Positions 1 to 9,388 of a stretch of 64,000 bases of DNA are shown here, piece after piece (the first letter of the stretch is position 1; each line of letters opens with the position of its first letter). Both the position numbers and the translations under genes were made by a program. Location of the stretch: contig NZ_CP011114.1 of the NCBI RefSeq assembly GCF_000993825.1, positions 682,001-746,000 of the forward strand. The letters are read 5' to 3'. Under the pieces are notes generated by a model. That model was not told the origin of the DNA, ran no database searches, and was given only the letters and a program-made list of their open reading frames with translations. Source of the stretch: Paenibacillus durus ATCC 35681. Lineage in GTDB: Bacteria > Bacillota > Bacilli > Paenibacillales > Paenibacillaceae.

Positions 1-1596
1 TACAATAAAGATCAGTATAATGTAATCGACCACTATACTTACGCGATTTGCGGCGACGGCGACTTGATGGAAGGGATTTCCTCAGAAGCCGCTTCGCTTG
101 CAGGTCATCTTAAGCTTGGCAAATTGATTGTGCTGTACGATTCGAACGACATTTCGCTTGACGGCGAGCTGAACCTCGCATTCTCCGAAAATGTTGCCAA
201 GCGTTTTGAGGCTTATGGCTGGAATGTGCTGCGCGTGGAGGACGGCAACGATCTTCCGGCAATCGGCAAGGCGATTGAGGAAGCACAAGCAGTCACAGAC
301 AAGCCTACGCTTATTGAAGTGAAGACCGTGATCGGTTACGGCAGCCCGAACAAGCAGGGTAAAGGCGGACACGGCGGTACGCACGGCTCTCCGCTTGGCG
401 CCGAAGAAGCGAAGCTGACCAAAGAGTTCTACAAATGGGTATATGAAGAGGATTTCTATGTACCGGAAGAAGTCCGCACCCTTTTTGCCGAAGTGAAGGA
501 AAAAGGCGTTGCCGCAAACAAGGCCTGGGAAGAGAAATTCGCCGCGTACAAGAAGGCTTATCCGGAACTGGCTGCACAGCTTGAAACGGTGCTGAGCGGC
601 GATCTTCCGGAAGGATGGGACGCCAAGCTGCCGCTATACAAAACGGAAGACAAAGCCGTATCCACTCGTGTGGCTTCCGGTAATGCCCTGAACGGTCTGG
701 CTGCGGGCGTGCCTCAACTGTTTGGCGGTTCCGCTGACCTGGAGAGCTCGACAATGACCCACCTCAACGGACTGGCTTCCTTCACGCCGGAGTCGTACGA
801 CGGCCGTAATATTTATTTTGGCGTCCGTGAATTCGGTATGGCGGCAGCCATGAACGGCATTGCGCTGCATACCGGACTCAAGGTATTCGGCGGCACATTC
901 TTCGTATTTACGGATTATCTGCGTCCAGCGGTCCGCTTGGCTTCCATTATGAAGCTGCCGGTTACTTACGTGCTGACTCATGACAGTATCGCCGTCGGCG
1001 AAGACGGACCTACGCATGAGCCGATTGAGCAATTAGCATCCCTGCGCATTATTCCGGGGCTTACCGTTATCCGTCCGGCCGATGCGAACGAAACGTCCGC
1101 TGCATGGGCCTATGCGTTGGAGAATAAGGAAAATCCGGTAGCACTGGTACTTACCCGCCAGAACCTGCCGATTCTGTCCGGTACGGTAGAAGGTGTCCGC
1201 GAGAACATCAAACGCGGCGGCTATGTCATCTCCGATGCCAAGAACAGCAAGCCTCAGGCGCAAATCATCGCTACAGGTTCCGAGGTGCAGCTGGCTGTTA
1301 AAGCCCAAGCGGCTCTGGCCGAAGTAGGCATTGACGTCCGCGTAATCAGCCTTCCTAGCTGGGATCTGTTCGAGAAGCAGGACAAGGCATACCGCGACTC
1401 CGTCATCCTGCCGGATGTCAAAGCGCGTCTTGCGATCGAAATGGCTCAAACCTTCGGTTGGGAACGCTATGTCGGCGACCAAGGCGATATTCTCGGCATC
1501 ACAACATTTGGCGCTTCCGCACCTGGCGACACAGTCATCAAAGAATATGGCTTCACTGTGGAAAATGTCGTTAACCGCGTGAAGGCTTTGCTGTAG
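1..1596 (+). CDS. tkt: Transketolase (5' end outside window)
   Basis: This enzyme moves two-carbon ketol units between sugar phosphates in the pentose phosphate pathway, using thiamine diphosphate. The frame is open from base 1, so about 130-140 N-terminal residues lie outside the window. The visible 531 residues begin just before the cofactor motif GDGDLMEG (visible residues 18-25). The pyrimidine-binding domain follows with GGSADLESS, the FGVREFGMAAAMNG segment holding the catalytic glutamate, and EDGPTHEPIEQ. A C-terminal transketolase domain ends the protein. No hairpin separates it from ppnP 45 bases downstream, so the two may be cotranscribed. The family assignment is secure. Confidence 0.96.
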   Translation, partial: YNKDQYNVIDHYTYAICGDGDLMEGISSEAASLAGHLKLGKLIVLYDSNDISLDGELNLAFSENVAKRFEAYGWNVLRVEDGNDLPAIGKAIEEAQAVTDKPTLIEVKTVIGYGSPNKQGKGGHGGTHGSPLGAEEAKLTKEFYKWVYEEDFYVPEEVRTLFAEVKEKGVAANKAWEEKFAAYKKAYPELAAQLETVLSGDLPEGWDAKLPLYKTEDKAVSTRVASGNALNGLAAGVPQLFGGSADLESSTMTHLNGLASFTPESYDGRNIYFGVREFGMAAAMNGIALHTGLKVFGGTFFVFTDYLRPAVRLASIMKLPVTYVLTHDSIAVGEDGPTHEPIEQLASLRIIPGLTVIRPADANETSAAWAYALENKENPVALVLTRQNLPILSGTVEGVRENIKRGGYVISDAKNSKPQAQIIATGSEVQLAVKAQAALAEVGIDVRVISLPSWDLFEKQDKAYRDSVILPDVKARLAIEMAQTFGWERYVGDQGDILGITTFGASAPGDTVIKEYGFTVENVVNRVKALL

Positions 1597-1641
1597 AATA
1601 ATACTTTGGATGATCGGGAATTCAAGGGGGAAGAAAAAGAG

Positions 1642-1959
1642 ATGAGTCAATTCAACAATGCAACCATTCAAAAAGAAGCCAACGTTTACTATGATGGAAA
1701 AGTAACCAGCCGCACGGTGATTTTGGAGGACGGCCTCAAGGTCACTCTTGGAATCATGCTTCCTGGCGTGTACGAGTTCGGCACGGACGGCCCGGAAACA
1801 ATGGAGATTTTGTCCGGAAAGCTGAAGGTGCTGCTGCCCGGTTCGGAAGCGTGGCAGGAGATTGACGGCGCGGAAACCTTCCATGTGCCAGGCAATTCGA
1901 AATTTTCGCTGGAAGTTTTCACGGTTACCGACTACTGCTGCTCTTACCCGAATTTGTAA
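1642..1959 (+). CDS. ppnP: Pyrimidine/purine nucleoside phosphorylase (PpnP/YaiE family)
   Basis: The product is a 105-residue single-domain cupin, the usual size for the PpnP (formerly DUF1255) family. Known members phosphorolyse several nucleosides to free base and ribose 1-phosphate. Family-type segments are the early [12 protein letters not shown], the central [13 protein letters not shown] and the C-terminal [13 protein letters not shown]. The ATG at 1642 is chosen because AAGGGGGAA lies about 9 bases upstream; an in-frame start at 1606 lacks a good site. It follows tkt closely, which would feed ribose phosphate into the pentose pathway; that link is inference. A hairpin terminator follows. 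Confidence 0.88.
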   Translation: MSQFNNATIQKEANVYYDGKVTSRTVILEDGLKVTLGIMLPGVYEFGTDGPETMEILSGKLKVLLPGSEAWQEIDGAETFHVPGNSKFSLEVFTVTDYCCSYPNL

Positions 1960-1979
1960 ATTACAGAGTGAACATGTGG

Positions 1980-2014
1980 AAGCTCCGCTTAAACGCGGGG
2001 CTTTTCTTTTTTTC
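1980..2014 (+). terminator. Rho-independent terminator after ppnP
   Basis: A 9-bp stem (1980-1988 with 1995-2003, one G-U pair) with a 6-base loop is followed by a T-rich tract. Confidence 0.85.
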
Positions 2015-2172
2015 ATAAAGGTAAGAGTCCCACAGGATCTATCGTTTTCCATGGCTCTTTGGATGTGAAGGCAAAGATGGTGTATTCAAATATTCAAAAA
2101 TAGCAGCCCAGAGACGATGAATATAATGATAGATTCATACATCGATCTAAGGGGCTGGAAACGCTGAAGCTA

Positions 2173-3792
2173 ATGTCGTATAAGTCAATCCGTTATTCTA
2201 TTATTCTATGCCACATTTTACTGCTATTTGTATTTATCTTTCAGCCCGGCAGGGCTGAGGCCCAGGCTCAGGCCGATATTGTAAATCCGAAACAAGTCTA
2301 TTCCTATTCCATTATGAAGCGGGATATTGACAAGCTGGCAGCCGCATATCCCGACCTGGTGTCCGTTCAGACCTTGGGGAAGACCGCTTACGGAAGAGAA
2401 TTATGGGCTGTAAAGCTTGGCCGCGGGGAGTCTGTGCTGTTCCTTAACGGTTCTCATCACGCCCGGGAGTGGATGACGACCACGCTGCTGATGAAAATGA
2501 TCGATACATACGCTAAAAGCTACTATCTCGACAAACCGGTCGGACCCTATGATGTCAGGGAGATACTGGACCATGTCAGCATTTGGATCGTACCGATGGT
2601 CAATCCGGACGGGGTAACTCTTTCCCAGCAGGGTACCGCCGGTTTGCCGAAAGAGGCAGCCGCACTATTGAACCGCTATAACAGAGGCAGCGCCAACTTT
2701 ATACGGTGGAAGGCCAATATGCAGGGACTCGACCTGAACCGCCAGTACCCGGCGAATTGGAGTACGATGAAAAATGCCATCAATTACCCCAACTATCAAA
2801 ATTACAGAGGGATAAAGCCCGTTCAGGCGCCTGAAGTGAAAATGATGATGGATTTTACCTATAAAATCGATCCGGATATCACGGTTTCTTACCATAGCTC
2901 CGGCGGAATTATTTTTTGGCATTATCATACACTTGCTGCAAACCTGGCGCGCGACAAGGAGATTGCCTCCTCGCTGGCGCGGTTAACTGGGTACGATCTT
3001 GTCCGGCCGGAAAAAAATCCCTCGGGAGGAGGCTATAAGGACTGGTTCATTCAGCAGTTCGGGCGTCCGGGATTTACCATAGAAATCGGAAAATACGCGG
3101 GAGAGGGCAGCCTGCCGCTGAGCGCGTTCGGGAATATATGGGCCGAGAACAGGCAGGTTCCATTGTATACGGCTTCGCAGGCTTACAAACTTTGGCTGAA
3201 GCGGCAGAGTGTTCAGATTCTTAATCAAAAAATGAGTTTATTTACAGAAACGCCGGTATATCCAGGGGCGGGAGCGGCCGCGTCTTCTTTCGTTATCGGT
3301 CCGCAGGAGGTGTTAACGCTTGCGCGAAAAGGCGACTGGTACCGCATTCAGACGGAAAGCGGCGCAAGGTGGATTCATCCCGCTCCCGGACAGTTCGGTA
3401 TTGTGGAAGAGATTGATGCGGAAGCCGATATCAAGCTAAACACCGCGCTGCGCAAATATCCGGATGCTTTTGCACCGAAGGTGGCCTTTGTGTCTCAGCG
3501 AAGTGTTAAAGTGACGGGCAGGTTCGGCACATGGCTGCGGATCGCTTCAGGAGCGGGAAAATGGTGGATTGACGGACGCGAAGCGGTTCTCCGGTGGCCT
3601 GTGGAACCCGCAGTGACGGGCAATGCGGGGGCGGGAGCGCCCGCTGCGCCTGAGAGCGCCAAGCCGGATAGCCCGGCATCGGAGATGACGCCGGCAGCCT
3701 CGCCGGCGCCTGTACAGCCGCCTACCGCAAGCGCTGGAGGCGTCTCAGTGCAGCAGATGCCGCAGGTTCCCGTGAAATCTGCAAGCCGGTAA
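2173..3792 (+). CDS. Secreted M14 family zinc carboxypeptidase
   Basis: This is a 539-residue exported peptidase. Residues 1-31 form a signal peptide with a hydrophobic core. The M14 domain (about 40-335) holds the zinc ligands H96 and E99 in HHAREW and H241 in SYHSSGG. It also has VNPDG (143-147), the DLNR segment (187-190) with the substrate-binding arginine, and the general base E304 in FTIEIG. Residues about 345-470 contain two stretches that look like SH3-type wall-binding repeats, then a Pro/Ala-rich tail. The M14 group acting on peptidoglycan stem peptides (gamma-D-glutamyl-diamino acid peptidases) is a plausible alternative to a protein carboxypeptidase. The ATG has a weak site; an in-frame CTG at 2164 sits closer to AAGGGG. 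Confidence 0.88.
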   Translation: MSYKSIRYSIILCHILLLFVFIFQPGRAEAQAQADIVNPKQVYSYSIMKRDIDKLAAAYPDLVSVQTLGKTAYGRELWAVKLGRGESVLFLNGSHHAREWMTTTLLMKMIDTYAKSYYLDKPVGPYDVREILDHVSIWIVPMVNPDGVTLSQQGTAGLPKEAAALLNRYNRGSANFIRWKANMQGLDLNRQYPANWSTMKNAINYPNYQNYRGIKPVQAPEVKMMMDFTYKIDPDITVSYHSSGGIIFWHYHTLAANLARDKEIASSLARLTGYDLVRPEKNPSGGGYKDWFIQQFGRPGFTIEIGKYAGEGSLPLSAFGNIWAENRQVPLYTASQAYKLWLKRQSVQILNQKMSLFTETPVYPGAGAAASSFVIGPQEVLTLARKGDWYRIQTESGARWIHPAPGQFGIVEEIDAEADIKLNTALRKYPDAFAPKVAFVSQRSVKVTGRFGTWLRIASGAGKWWIDGREAVLRWPVEPAVTGNAGAGAPAAPESAKPDSPASEMTPAASPAPVQPPTASAGGVSVQQMPQVPVKSASR

Positions 3793-3841
3793 ATTAAGTA
3801 TTCCTGTTTGAAGCTATTCGGAAAGCGAAAGATACCAAAAA

Positions 3842-3895
3842 ACAGACTGCCTCTATGCAGATCGATATGCTGCATAGAGGCAGTCTGTGCTTTTT
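3842..3895. terminator. Bidirectional terminator
   Basis: A perfect 19-bp stem (3842-3860 with 3870-3888) has T residues after it on the plus strand and A residues before it. It sits between two convergent genes, so it can stop transcription both ways. Confidence 0.92.
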
Positions 3896-3919
3896 CTAAC
3901 ATGATTCCGAAACCTATTA

Positions 3920-4807
3920 CTATTCGCCTATTTTTTGGCCGATCCAGGCTTCATAGGTTTTGACGACAGCCGAGAGGTCTTCTTCGCCGTATCCCTGGGA
4001 GTAGCCGGACTGAAATAGGCTCTTCGCCAGTTCCAGCGCCGGAGTAGGCACGCCACTGGCGTCGCTCAGCGCGGAGGCCAGTTTCAGGTCCTTCAGCATG
4101 AGCTCCAGGGAGAACTGGTTGCTGAAGTCGCCCTCGATAATTTTGCGGCCCTTCAGTTCAACCTGCTTGCTACCGGCCGACCCGTTTCGTATCAGCTCCA
4201 GAAATTTATCTGCCGGAACGCCGGACTTCACCGCGATGGAGAAGCCTTCGGCAAGCGCGATATTATGGATGCCGACCATCGCGTTATGGGCCAGCTTCGC
4301 CGCCGCGCCGCTGCCGTTCTCGCCCATATGCAGCAGGAGCTTGCCCATAGCGTCAAACACGTCGCGGTTAGCTTCAATAATATCGGCGCTGCCGCCGACC
4401 ATAAAGACGAGCGTGCCTTCGACGGCGCCCGGCTTGCTGCCGGTCACCGGAGCGTCGAGGAAATGCCCGCCCTTGCTTTCGACGGCGGCCGCAATTTCTT
4501 TTACAAGCCCGGGAGAGATGGTGCTGGAGTCAATCACCACCGCGCCCGGCTTCAGAGCTTCCAGAATGCCTTCCGGACCGTAAAAGATCTCGCGGATCGA
4601 ATCGTCATTGCTGACCATGGTAATAATAACATCCTTGCCTTCTGAAGCAGCCTGCTTCGTTGCGGCGGCTGTTGCGCCTTCTTTCACCAGAGGATCACAT
4701 TTTGAAGCGGTGCGGTTGTACACCGTTACCTGAAATCCTGCCCGCAGCAGATTGGAGACCATAGGCGCCCCCATCGTTCCGAGTCCGATAAATCCGATTT
4801 GTTTCAT
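3920..4807 (-). CDS. NAD(P)-dependent beta-hydroxyacid dehydrogenase (3-hydroxyisobutyrate dehydrogenase / tartronate semialdehyde reductase family)
   Basis: This 295-residue cytosolic enzyme matches the usual family length. It has the Rossmann motif GLGTMG (8-13), the substrate loop DSST (93-96), the substrate-binding segment DAPVTGSKPGA (118-128) and the catalytic lysine K171 in AAKLAHN. Family members reduce or oxidise 3-hydroxyisobutyrate, tartronate semialdehyde, 4-hydroxybutyrate or similar acids. The sequence alone does not settle the substrate, and the neighbours give no pathway clue. The gene stands alone, divergent from pgi. Confidence 0.9.
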   Translation of the reverse strand: MKQIGFIGLGTMGAPMVSNLLRAGFQVTVYNRTASKCDPLVKEGATAAATKQAASEGKDVIITMVSNDDSIREIFYGPEGILEALKPGAVVIDSSTISPGLVKEIAAAVESKGGHFLDAPVTGSKPGAVEGTLVFMVGGSADIIEANRDVFDAMGKLLLHMGENGSGAAAKLAHNAMVGIHNIALAEGFSIAVKSGVPADKFLELIRNGSAGSKQVELKGRKIIEGDFSNQFSLELMLKDLKLASALSDASGVPTPALELAKSLFQSGYSQGYGEEDLSAVVKTYEAWIGQKIGE

Positions 4808-5040
4808 AAAATTTCACACCTTTGCTATTAGAGGTAGCAGAAGAACGGAAATAACTGCGGAAGAAGGACTAGACCTGTTCCGAAATCAGCATTTTCCCCC
4901 GGACTTCCAGCCTAATCTTTTTCATTTTAGCACGAGTTGGAGAGAGGTTCCAACTTGAAAAAGCCGCTCCTGCAAGGGAAACGCTTCCGCCCGGGTTCCG
5001 GTGTTATTCAAATTGATCCTTTTGCCTGTGCCATAGGACC

Positions 5041-5069
5041 TTGCCAGCCCAGTGAAATTAAAGTATCCT
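5041..5069 (+). promoter_or_regulatory. Likely sigma-A promoter of pgi
   Basis: TTGCCA (5041-5046) and TATCCT (5064-5069) are 17 bases apart, about 60 bases before the pgi start. The rest of the 4808-5129 gap shows no other recognisable feature. Confidence 0.45.
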
Positions 5070-5129
5070 ATTATAAAGTTGTTACAATTCGTGTCAAATC
5101 GAAAGAGAAACAGGAGGGTACCGTTACCG

Positions 5130-6485
5130 ATGTCCAAAAAAATCAGTTTTGATTACAGCAAAGCCCTGTCCTTTATTAACCAGCACGAAATCGACTATTT
5201 TGCAGCGCCGATCAAATTGGCCCATGAGCAATTGCATACCAAGACCGGCACAGGCTCTGACTATACTGGATGGATTGATCTTCCGCATGATTATGATAAA
5301 GAAGAGTTCGCCCGCATTCAGGCGGCCGCTAAGAAGATTCAGAGCGACTCCGATGTGCTGATCGTTATCGGCATCGGCGGCTCTTACCTGGGAGCCCGCG
5401 CAGCAATTGAATCGCTGACCCATTCTTTCTATAACAATCTGGAGAAGGGTAAGCGGAAGACGCCTGAGGTTTATTTTGCAGGAAACAATATCAGCTCCAC
5501 TTATCTCACCCATTTGATTCAGCTTCTTGAAGGCAAGGATTTCTCCGTTAACGTTATTTCCAAGTCCGGTACGACGACCGAGCCTGCGATTGCTTTCCGG
5601 GTATTCCGCGCGGAGCTTGAGAAGAAATACGGCAAGGAAGAAGCGCGCAAGCGGATCTACGCCACAACCGACAAGGCAAGAGGCGCGCTCAAGACACTCG
5701 CTACCGAAGAGGGCTATGAGTCGTTCATTATTCCGGACGATGTGGGCGGACGTTATTCCGTACTGACTCCCGTTGGCCTGCTGCCGATTGCCGTTGCCGG
5801 CATCGACATCGAAGAAATGATGAAGGGCGCAGCCGCAGCCGCTGACGAGTTCAACAATCCGGATGTGGCGACGAACCAGAGCTATCAATACGCCGCTGTT
5901 CGTAACGCGCTTTACCGTAAAGGCAAGACGACGGAAATTCTCGTAAACTACGAGCCTTCCCTGCACTACGTATCGGAATGGTGGAAGCAGCTGTTCGGCG
6001 AGAGCGAAGGCAAGGACTTCAAAGGCATTTATCCTTCCTCCGTGGATTTCTCGACGGACCTGCACTCGATGGGGCAATTCATCCAGGAGGGCAACCGCAA
6101 CATTTTTGAAACGGTTATCCAAGTGGACCAAGTTCGGGAACATATTACAATCGAGAGCGATCCGGACGATCTGGACGGACTCAACTTCCTGGCAGGGCAG
6201 ACCGTGGACTTCGTGAACAAGAAGGCGTTCCAAGGCACACTGCTCGCGCATACGGACGGGCAAGTTCCGAATCTGGTGGTCACCATCCCGGATCAAACGC
6301 CTTACAGCTTTGGCTATCTCGTATACTTCTTTGAAAAAGCCTGCGGTATCAGCGGATACCTGCTCGGCGTCAACCCGTTCGACCAACCGGGCGTAGAAGC
6401 GTACAAGAAGAACATGTTCGCGCTGCTCGGCAAGCCGGGCTATGAAAAGGAAAAAGCGGAGCTCGAAGCTAGACTTACCGAGTAG
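5130..6485 (+). CDS. pgi: Glucose-6-phosphate isomerase
   Basis: This glycolytic enzyme interconverts glucose 6-phosphate and fructose 6-phosphate. The 451-residue product is the short form typical of Bacillota. Motifs include [10 protein letters not shown] (81-90), the phosphate-binding SKSGTTTE (144-151), [12 protein letters not shown] (205-216), the catalytic region [11 protein letters not shown] with its glutamate at about 291, and [12 protein letters not shown] with H311. The start at 5130 is chosen because AGGAGGG (5112-5118) lies 11 bases upstream; an upstream in-frame ATG at 5052 would add 26 unrelated residues. It has its own promoter. Confidence 0.97.
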   Translation: MSKKISFDYSKALSFINQHEIDYFAAPIKLAHEQLHTKTGTGSDYTGWIDLPHDYDKEEFARIQAAAKKIQSDSDVLIVIGIGGSYLGARAAIESLTHSFYNNLEKGKRKTPEVYFAGNNISSTYLTHLIQLLEGKDFSVNVISKSGTTTEPAIAFRVFRAELEKKYGKEEARKRIYATTDKARGALKTLATEEGYESFIIPDDVGGRYSVLTPVGLLPIAVAGIDIEEMMKGAAAAADEFNNPDVATNQSYQYAAVRNALYRKGKTTEILVNYEPSLHYVSEWWKQLFGESEGKDFKGIYPSSVDFSTDLHSMGQFIQEGNRNIFETVIQVDQVREHITIESDPDDLDGLNFLAGQTVDFVNKKAFQGTLLAHTDGQVPNLVVTIPDQTPYSFGYLVYFFEKACGISGYLLGVNPFDQPGVEAYKKNMFALLGKPGYEKEKAELEARLTE

Positions 6486-6528
6486 ATTGCAGCTTCTCAC
6501 CTCATAACACACTACAGTAATTCACCAG

Positions 6529-6567
6529 GGAGCAGTCCAGAGGTAATCCAATACCGCGGGCTGCTCC
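6529..6567 (+). terminator. Possible terminator hairpin after pgi
   Basis: A 10-bp stem (6529-6538 with 6558-6567, one G-U pair) lies after pgi, but no clear T tract follows, so function as a terminator is uncertain. Confidence 0.4.
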
Positions 6568-6609
6568 TCGTATATCTCAAGATCACAGCGAATAAGGAAT
6601 GAATGAATA

Positions 6610-7242
6610 ATGCTGGAACAATACCGGACGGTGCGGTCTTCCGGTTCCAAGGAAATCGTGATCCGTAAGTCTCGCTTTATCGGACATGTCATGCCGGTTG
6701 AGACGGAGGAAGAAGCGGTTCAATTTATTGAAGACATTAAGAAGAAGCATTGGGACGCCACGCATAACTGTTCCGCGTATATGATTGGGGAACGGGATGA
6801 AATTCAAAAGCAGTCTGACGACGGGGAACCGAGCGGCACGGCAGGGAAGCCGATTCTGGAAGTCATCCGGAGCCAAGGCGTCAAAAATGCGGCAATAGTC
6901 GTTACACGTTACTTCGGCGGAATATTGCTTGGAGCGGGCGGTCTGATTCGGGCGTACACGGACGGCGCCGTACTGGCGCTTGAAGCTGGCGAAGTTATCA
7001 CCCGTGTTCTGCACCGTGAAGTATTTGTGGAATTGGACTATACCTGGCTCGGCAAGGTCGAGAATGAACTGAGGGGCCGGGGGATCAAGACCGGCGAGAC
7101 GGAGTTCACCGACAAGGTCAAGCTGACATGTCTGCCGCGGAATGAAGCAGCCGATGCCTTTAAGGCATGGATAACGGATTTGACCCAGGGACAATCGGTT
7201 GTAACGGAGGGCAGACAGCTTTACTACAGCGAAGGGGAATAA
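6610..7242 (+). CDS. yvyE: YigZ/IMPACT family protein
   Basis: The 210-residue product belongs to the conserved YigZ (UPF0029, IMPACT) family. It has the signature SDDGEPSGTAGKP (69-81) and the segment VVTRYFGGILLGAGGLIRAY (97-116). The C-terminal domain (about 140-205) resembles an elongation-factor fold. Its cellular role is not settled; eukaryotic IMPACT regulates translation stress signalling. ATG 6610 is preceded by AAGGA at 6594. The TetR gene begins six bases after the stop, so the two form an operon. Confidence 0.92.
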   Translation: MLEQYRTVRSSGSKEIVIRKSRFIGHVMPVETEEEAVQFIEDIKKKHWDATHNCSAYMIGERDEIQKQSDDGEPSGTAGKPILEVIRSQGVKNAAIVVTRYFGGILLGAGGLIRAYTDGAVLALEAGEVITRVLHREVFVELDYTWLGKVENELRGRGIKTGETEFTDKVKLTCLPRNEAADAFKAWITDLTQGQSVVTEGRQLYYSEGE

Positions 7243-7247
7243 AAATT

Positions 7248-7829
7248 ATGGCTAGAAGAGCAGTGGAACAGGAGTTGTCGAGGGAAAGGATTCTGGAGGC
7301 GGCAAGGCACCTTTTCATTACGAAGGGTTATCGGGCCATCTCCATGCGCAGCATAGGTCAACATTTGGGATACAGTCATGGATCCCTTTATTATCACTTC
7401 AAGGAAAAAGCGGAGCTGTTCTATGCCATTGTGGTTGATGACTTCAATCATGTGGCAACGCTGCTCGGCGAGGCGATGAACAGACCTCCGGAAGAAGGCG
7501 TAAGCAAGGTGGAGCAGCTGATGCTGGAGTTTATCCGCTTTGGGCTGGACCATCCGTATCAATACGAAATTATGTTCATGATCCGTGACGAAGAGCTGCT
7601 GGCATACTGTAGAGCGGAACAGGGAAAATGTTTCGATCTGTTCGCCGGCATGGTGCGCCGCTATCTTAAAGAAGAGGGCTATGTGCCCGAAGATTGGCAG
7701 AGTGTGCCGCTGACTCTGTTCCTGTCTGCCCACGGATTTATCTCTTATTACATTCAGGACCGAATCAAGTTTGACGATGTGAAATCGGCGGCTTTATCCC
7801 ATGTCCGGGTGCTGTGCCGCAGTTTGTAG
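7248..7829 (+). CDS. TetR family transcriptional regulator
   Basis: The 193-residue protein has an N-terminal TetR helix-turn-helix at about residues 12-57, with the typical features RILEAARHLF, SMRSIGQHLGYSHGSLYYHF and KAELFYAI. The C-terminal ligand domain gives no clue to its effector. The start at 7248 is preceded by GAAGGGG, which overlaps the yvyE stop, so translation may be coupled. The target is unknown; no transporter sits directly beside it. Confidence 0.9.
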   Translation: MARRAVEQELSRERILEAARHLFITKGYRAISMRSIGQHLGYSHGSLYYHFKEKAELFYAIVVDDFNHVATLLGEAMNRPPEEGVSKVEQLMLEFIRFGLDHPYQYEIMFMIRDEELLAYCRAEQGKCFDLFAGMVRRYLKEEGYVPEDWQSVPLTLFLSAHGFISYYIQDRIKFDDVKSAALSHVRVLCRSL

Positions 7830-7910
7830 TGTATTTTTTTCCTTTTGCGCTTTACGGCTGTGCATTGGTAATCGAGTGCTCCTCTGCACTGTAAAAGCAA
7901 AAATGGTCAG

Positions 7911-7962
7911 ACAAGTAAAAGACCGATTCGGCTTCTTGCTCCGAAAGCGGCCTTTTACTTGT
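7911..7962. terminator. Convergent terminator-like hairpin
   Basis: A 15-bp stem (7911-7925 with 7948-7962, one G-U pair) contains a smaller nested hairpin. It lies between convergent genes. The T content is inside the stem rather than after it. Confidence 0.6.
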
Positions 7963-7971
7963 GCCCGGAAA

Positions 7972-8373
7972 CTATCCTTCAATGATCTTCACATAATACT
8001 GCCGGCGTCTTGGTCCGTCGAACTCGCAAAAATAAATACCCTGCCATCTTCCCAGCAGCAGTTCCCCTTCATGGATGATGATGCTCTGGGACGGTCCGGC
8101 TGTAATCGATTTGAGATGCGAGGCCGTATTGCCTTCCGCATGACGGTACTTTGGATGCTCCCAAGGATATACCTCATCCAGACGCATCAGCACATCATGC
8201 TTCACGTCGGGGTCGGCGTTCTCGTTAATTGCAATGCCGGAGGTCGTGTGGGGGCAATATACAACCGCTATTCCGCTTTGCACGCCGCTTTTTCTTACAT
8301 AAGAAATAACCTCTCTCGTGATATCCCGCAGTTCATCCCGCTTGCTTGTTGAAATCTCGAACGTCTGAAGCAT
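7972..8373 (-). CDS. YjbQ / UPF0047 family protein
   Basis: The 133-residue product has the family features CPHTTSGIAINENADPDV, the HAEGNTASHLKS segment and GRWQGIYFCEFDGPR. The histidines fit the conserved metal-binding pocket of the family. Some members show weak thiamine phosphate synthase activity, but the physiological role is unknown. The ATG at 8373 is preferred because AAGGGGA lies just upstream; an upstream in-frame start would add ten residues. It is divergent from the sulfate transporter operon. Confidence 0.9.
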   Translation of the reverse strand: MLQTFEISTSKRDELRDITREVISYVRKSGVQSGIAVVYCPHTTSGIAINENADPDVKHDVLMRLDEVYPWEHPKYRHAEGNTASHLKSITAGPSQSIIIHEGELLLGRWQGIYFCEFDGPRRRQYYVKIIEG

Positions 8374-8446
8374 GGCGGCTTCCCCTTTCTTAATCGGTTT
8401 CAAGCCCTTTCAAGAACTATTTTAACCTAAAATAGCTCAAAAGTAA

Positions 8447-8476
8447 TTGACGGTGGCAAGAGGTCAGTGGTAAAGT
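8447..8476 (+). promoter_or_regulatory. Possible promoter of the sulfate transporter operon
   Basis: TTGACG (8447-8452) and TAAAGT (8471-8476) are 18 bases apart about 100 bases before cysT. The leader that follows is AT-rich. I do not see an S-box riboswitch. Confidence 0.3.
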
Positions 8477-8572
8477 ATTTATAATTATTAAACCCAGTAT
8501 ATTAATAGGAATTATTTATCGGCTAATGGCTAGTATACCGACCCGTCAACCGGAGGTAGGAGGACTTAACTG

Positions 8573-9388
8573 TTGAATTCGCTGCTAAGACACAAAGGAT
8601 GGACCTGGGGATTCCGATCCACGATTTTGCTGTATTTTGTCGTATTAATTGTGCTTCCGATTCTCGGCGTTTATTACAACTCATTTTCGCTCGGTTTCAC
8701 AAATTTTGTCGAAAGCATATCTGACCCGATTGCCTGGCGATCTGTGCTGCTTACGCTTCGACTGGCGTTTATTGCCGCTATTATCAATGTCGCTCTGGGC
8801 ACGATGATCGCCTGGGTGCTGGTCCGCTACAAATTTCCCGGCAGGCCGCTGCTGAACAGTATGGTTGATCTGCCGTTCGCCCTGCCGACTGCCGTTGGCG
8901 GACTGATGATTCTGCTGCTGCTTGGACCGGGGAGCCTGATCGGAGGAGCCGCGGAATCGCTGGGTCTGGAAATCGTCTTCCATCAGCCAGCGATTGTGAT
9001 TGCGATGGTCTTTGTAACGTTCCCTTTTGTGATTCGGGCGGTACAACCGCTGCTTGAAGAGCTTGACCCTTCCGAGGAAGAGGCGGCCTACACGATGGGA
9101 GCTAAGGGCATCCGGGTATTCCGGCAGGTTATTTTACCGGCGATGGCACCTGGCATGATCGGAGGCGGCATGCTTGCCTTCTCTAGAGCGCTGGCTGAAT
9201 TTGGGGCGGTCGTACTGGTAGCGGGAAATATCCCGGGACGCACGCTCGTCTCGTCGGTCTTCATCTACGGAGAGGTGGAGAGCGATAACGGGGTCGGCGC
9301 CGCAGCCGTATCCATCATTTTGCTGACCTTGTCGTTCCTGATCCTCTGGCTGATCAATGTAGCGCAGATGAGGGGGAGAAGACGATGA
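8573..9388 (+). CDS. cysT: Sulfate/thiosulfate ABC transporter permease CysT (CysU)
   Basis: This 271-residue membrane protein is one half of the channel of the sulfate/thiosulfate importer. It has about six membrane segments, beginning at residues 15-35. The ATPase contact loop is EEAAYTMGAKGIRVFRQVILP, and the family segment ALAEFGAVVLVAGNIPG follows. It starts with TTG at 8573, supported by GGAGGTAGGAGG just upstream. It overlaps cysW by four bases (ATGA), a sign of translational coupling. Confidence 0.94.
   Translation: MNSLLRHKGWTWGFRSTILLYFVVLIVLPILGVYYNSFSLGFTNFVESISDPIAWRSVLLTLRLAFIAAIINVALGTMIAWVLVRYKFPGRPLLNSMVDLPFALPTAVGGLMILLLLGPGSLIGGAAESLGLEIVFHQPAIVIAMVFVTFPFVIRAVQPLLEELDPSEEEAAYTMGAKGIRVFRQVILPAMAPGMIGGGMLAFSRALAEFGAVVLVAGNIPGRTLVSSVFIYGEVESDNGVGAAAVSIILLTLSFLILWLINVAQMRGRRR

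Noticed and set aside
1033..2052. A 339-codon frame antisense to tkt and ppnP
   Set aside because: It crosses two real genes and a terminator and has no recognisable features.
5124..6512. A 462-codon open frame antisense to pgi
   Set aside because: It covers pgi exactly, has no recognisable domain and no ribosome site; pgi motifs are unmistakable.
8404..8572. S-box riboswitch before the sulfate transporter operon
   Set aside because: The expected conserved S-box sequence and a terminator are not present.
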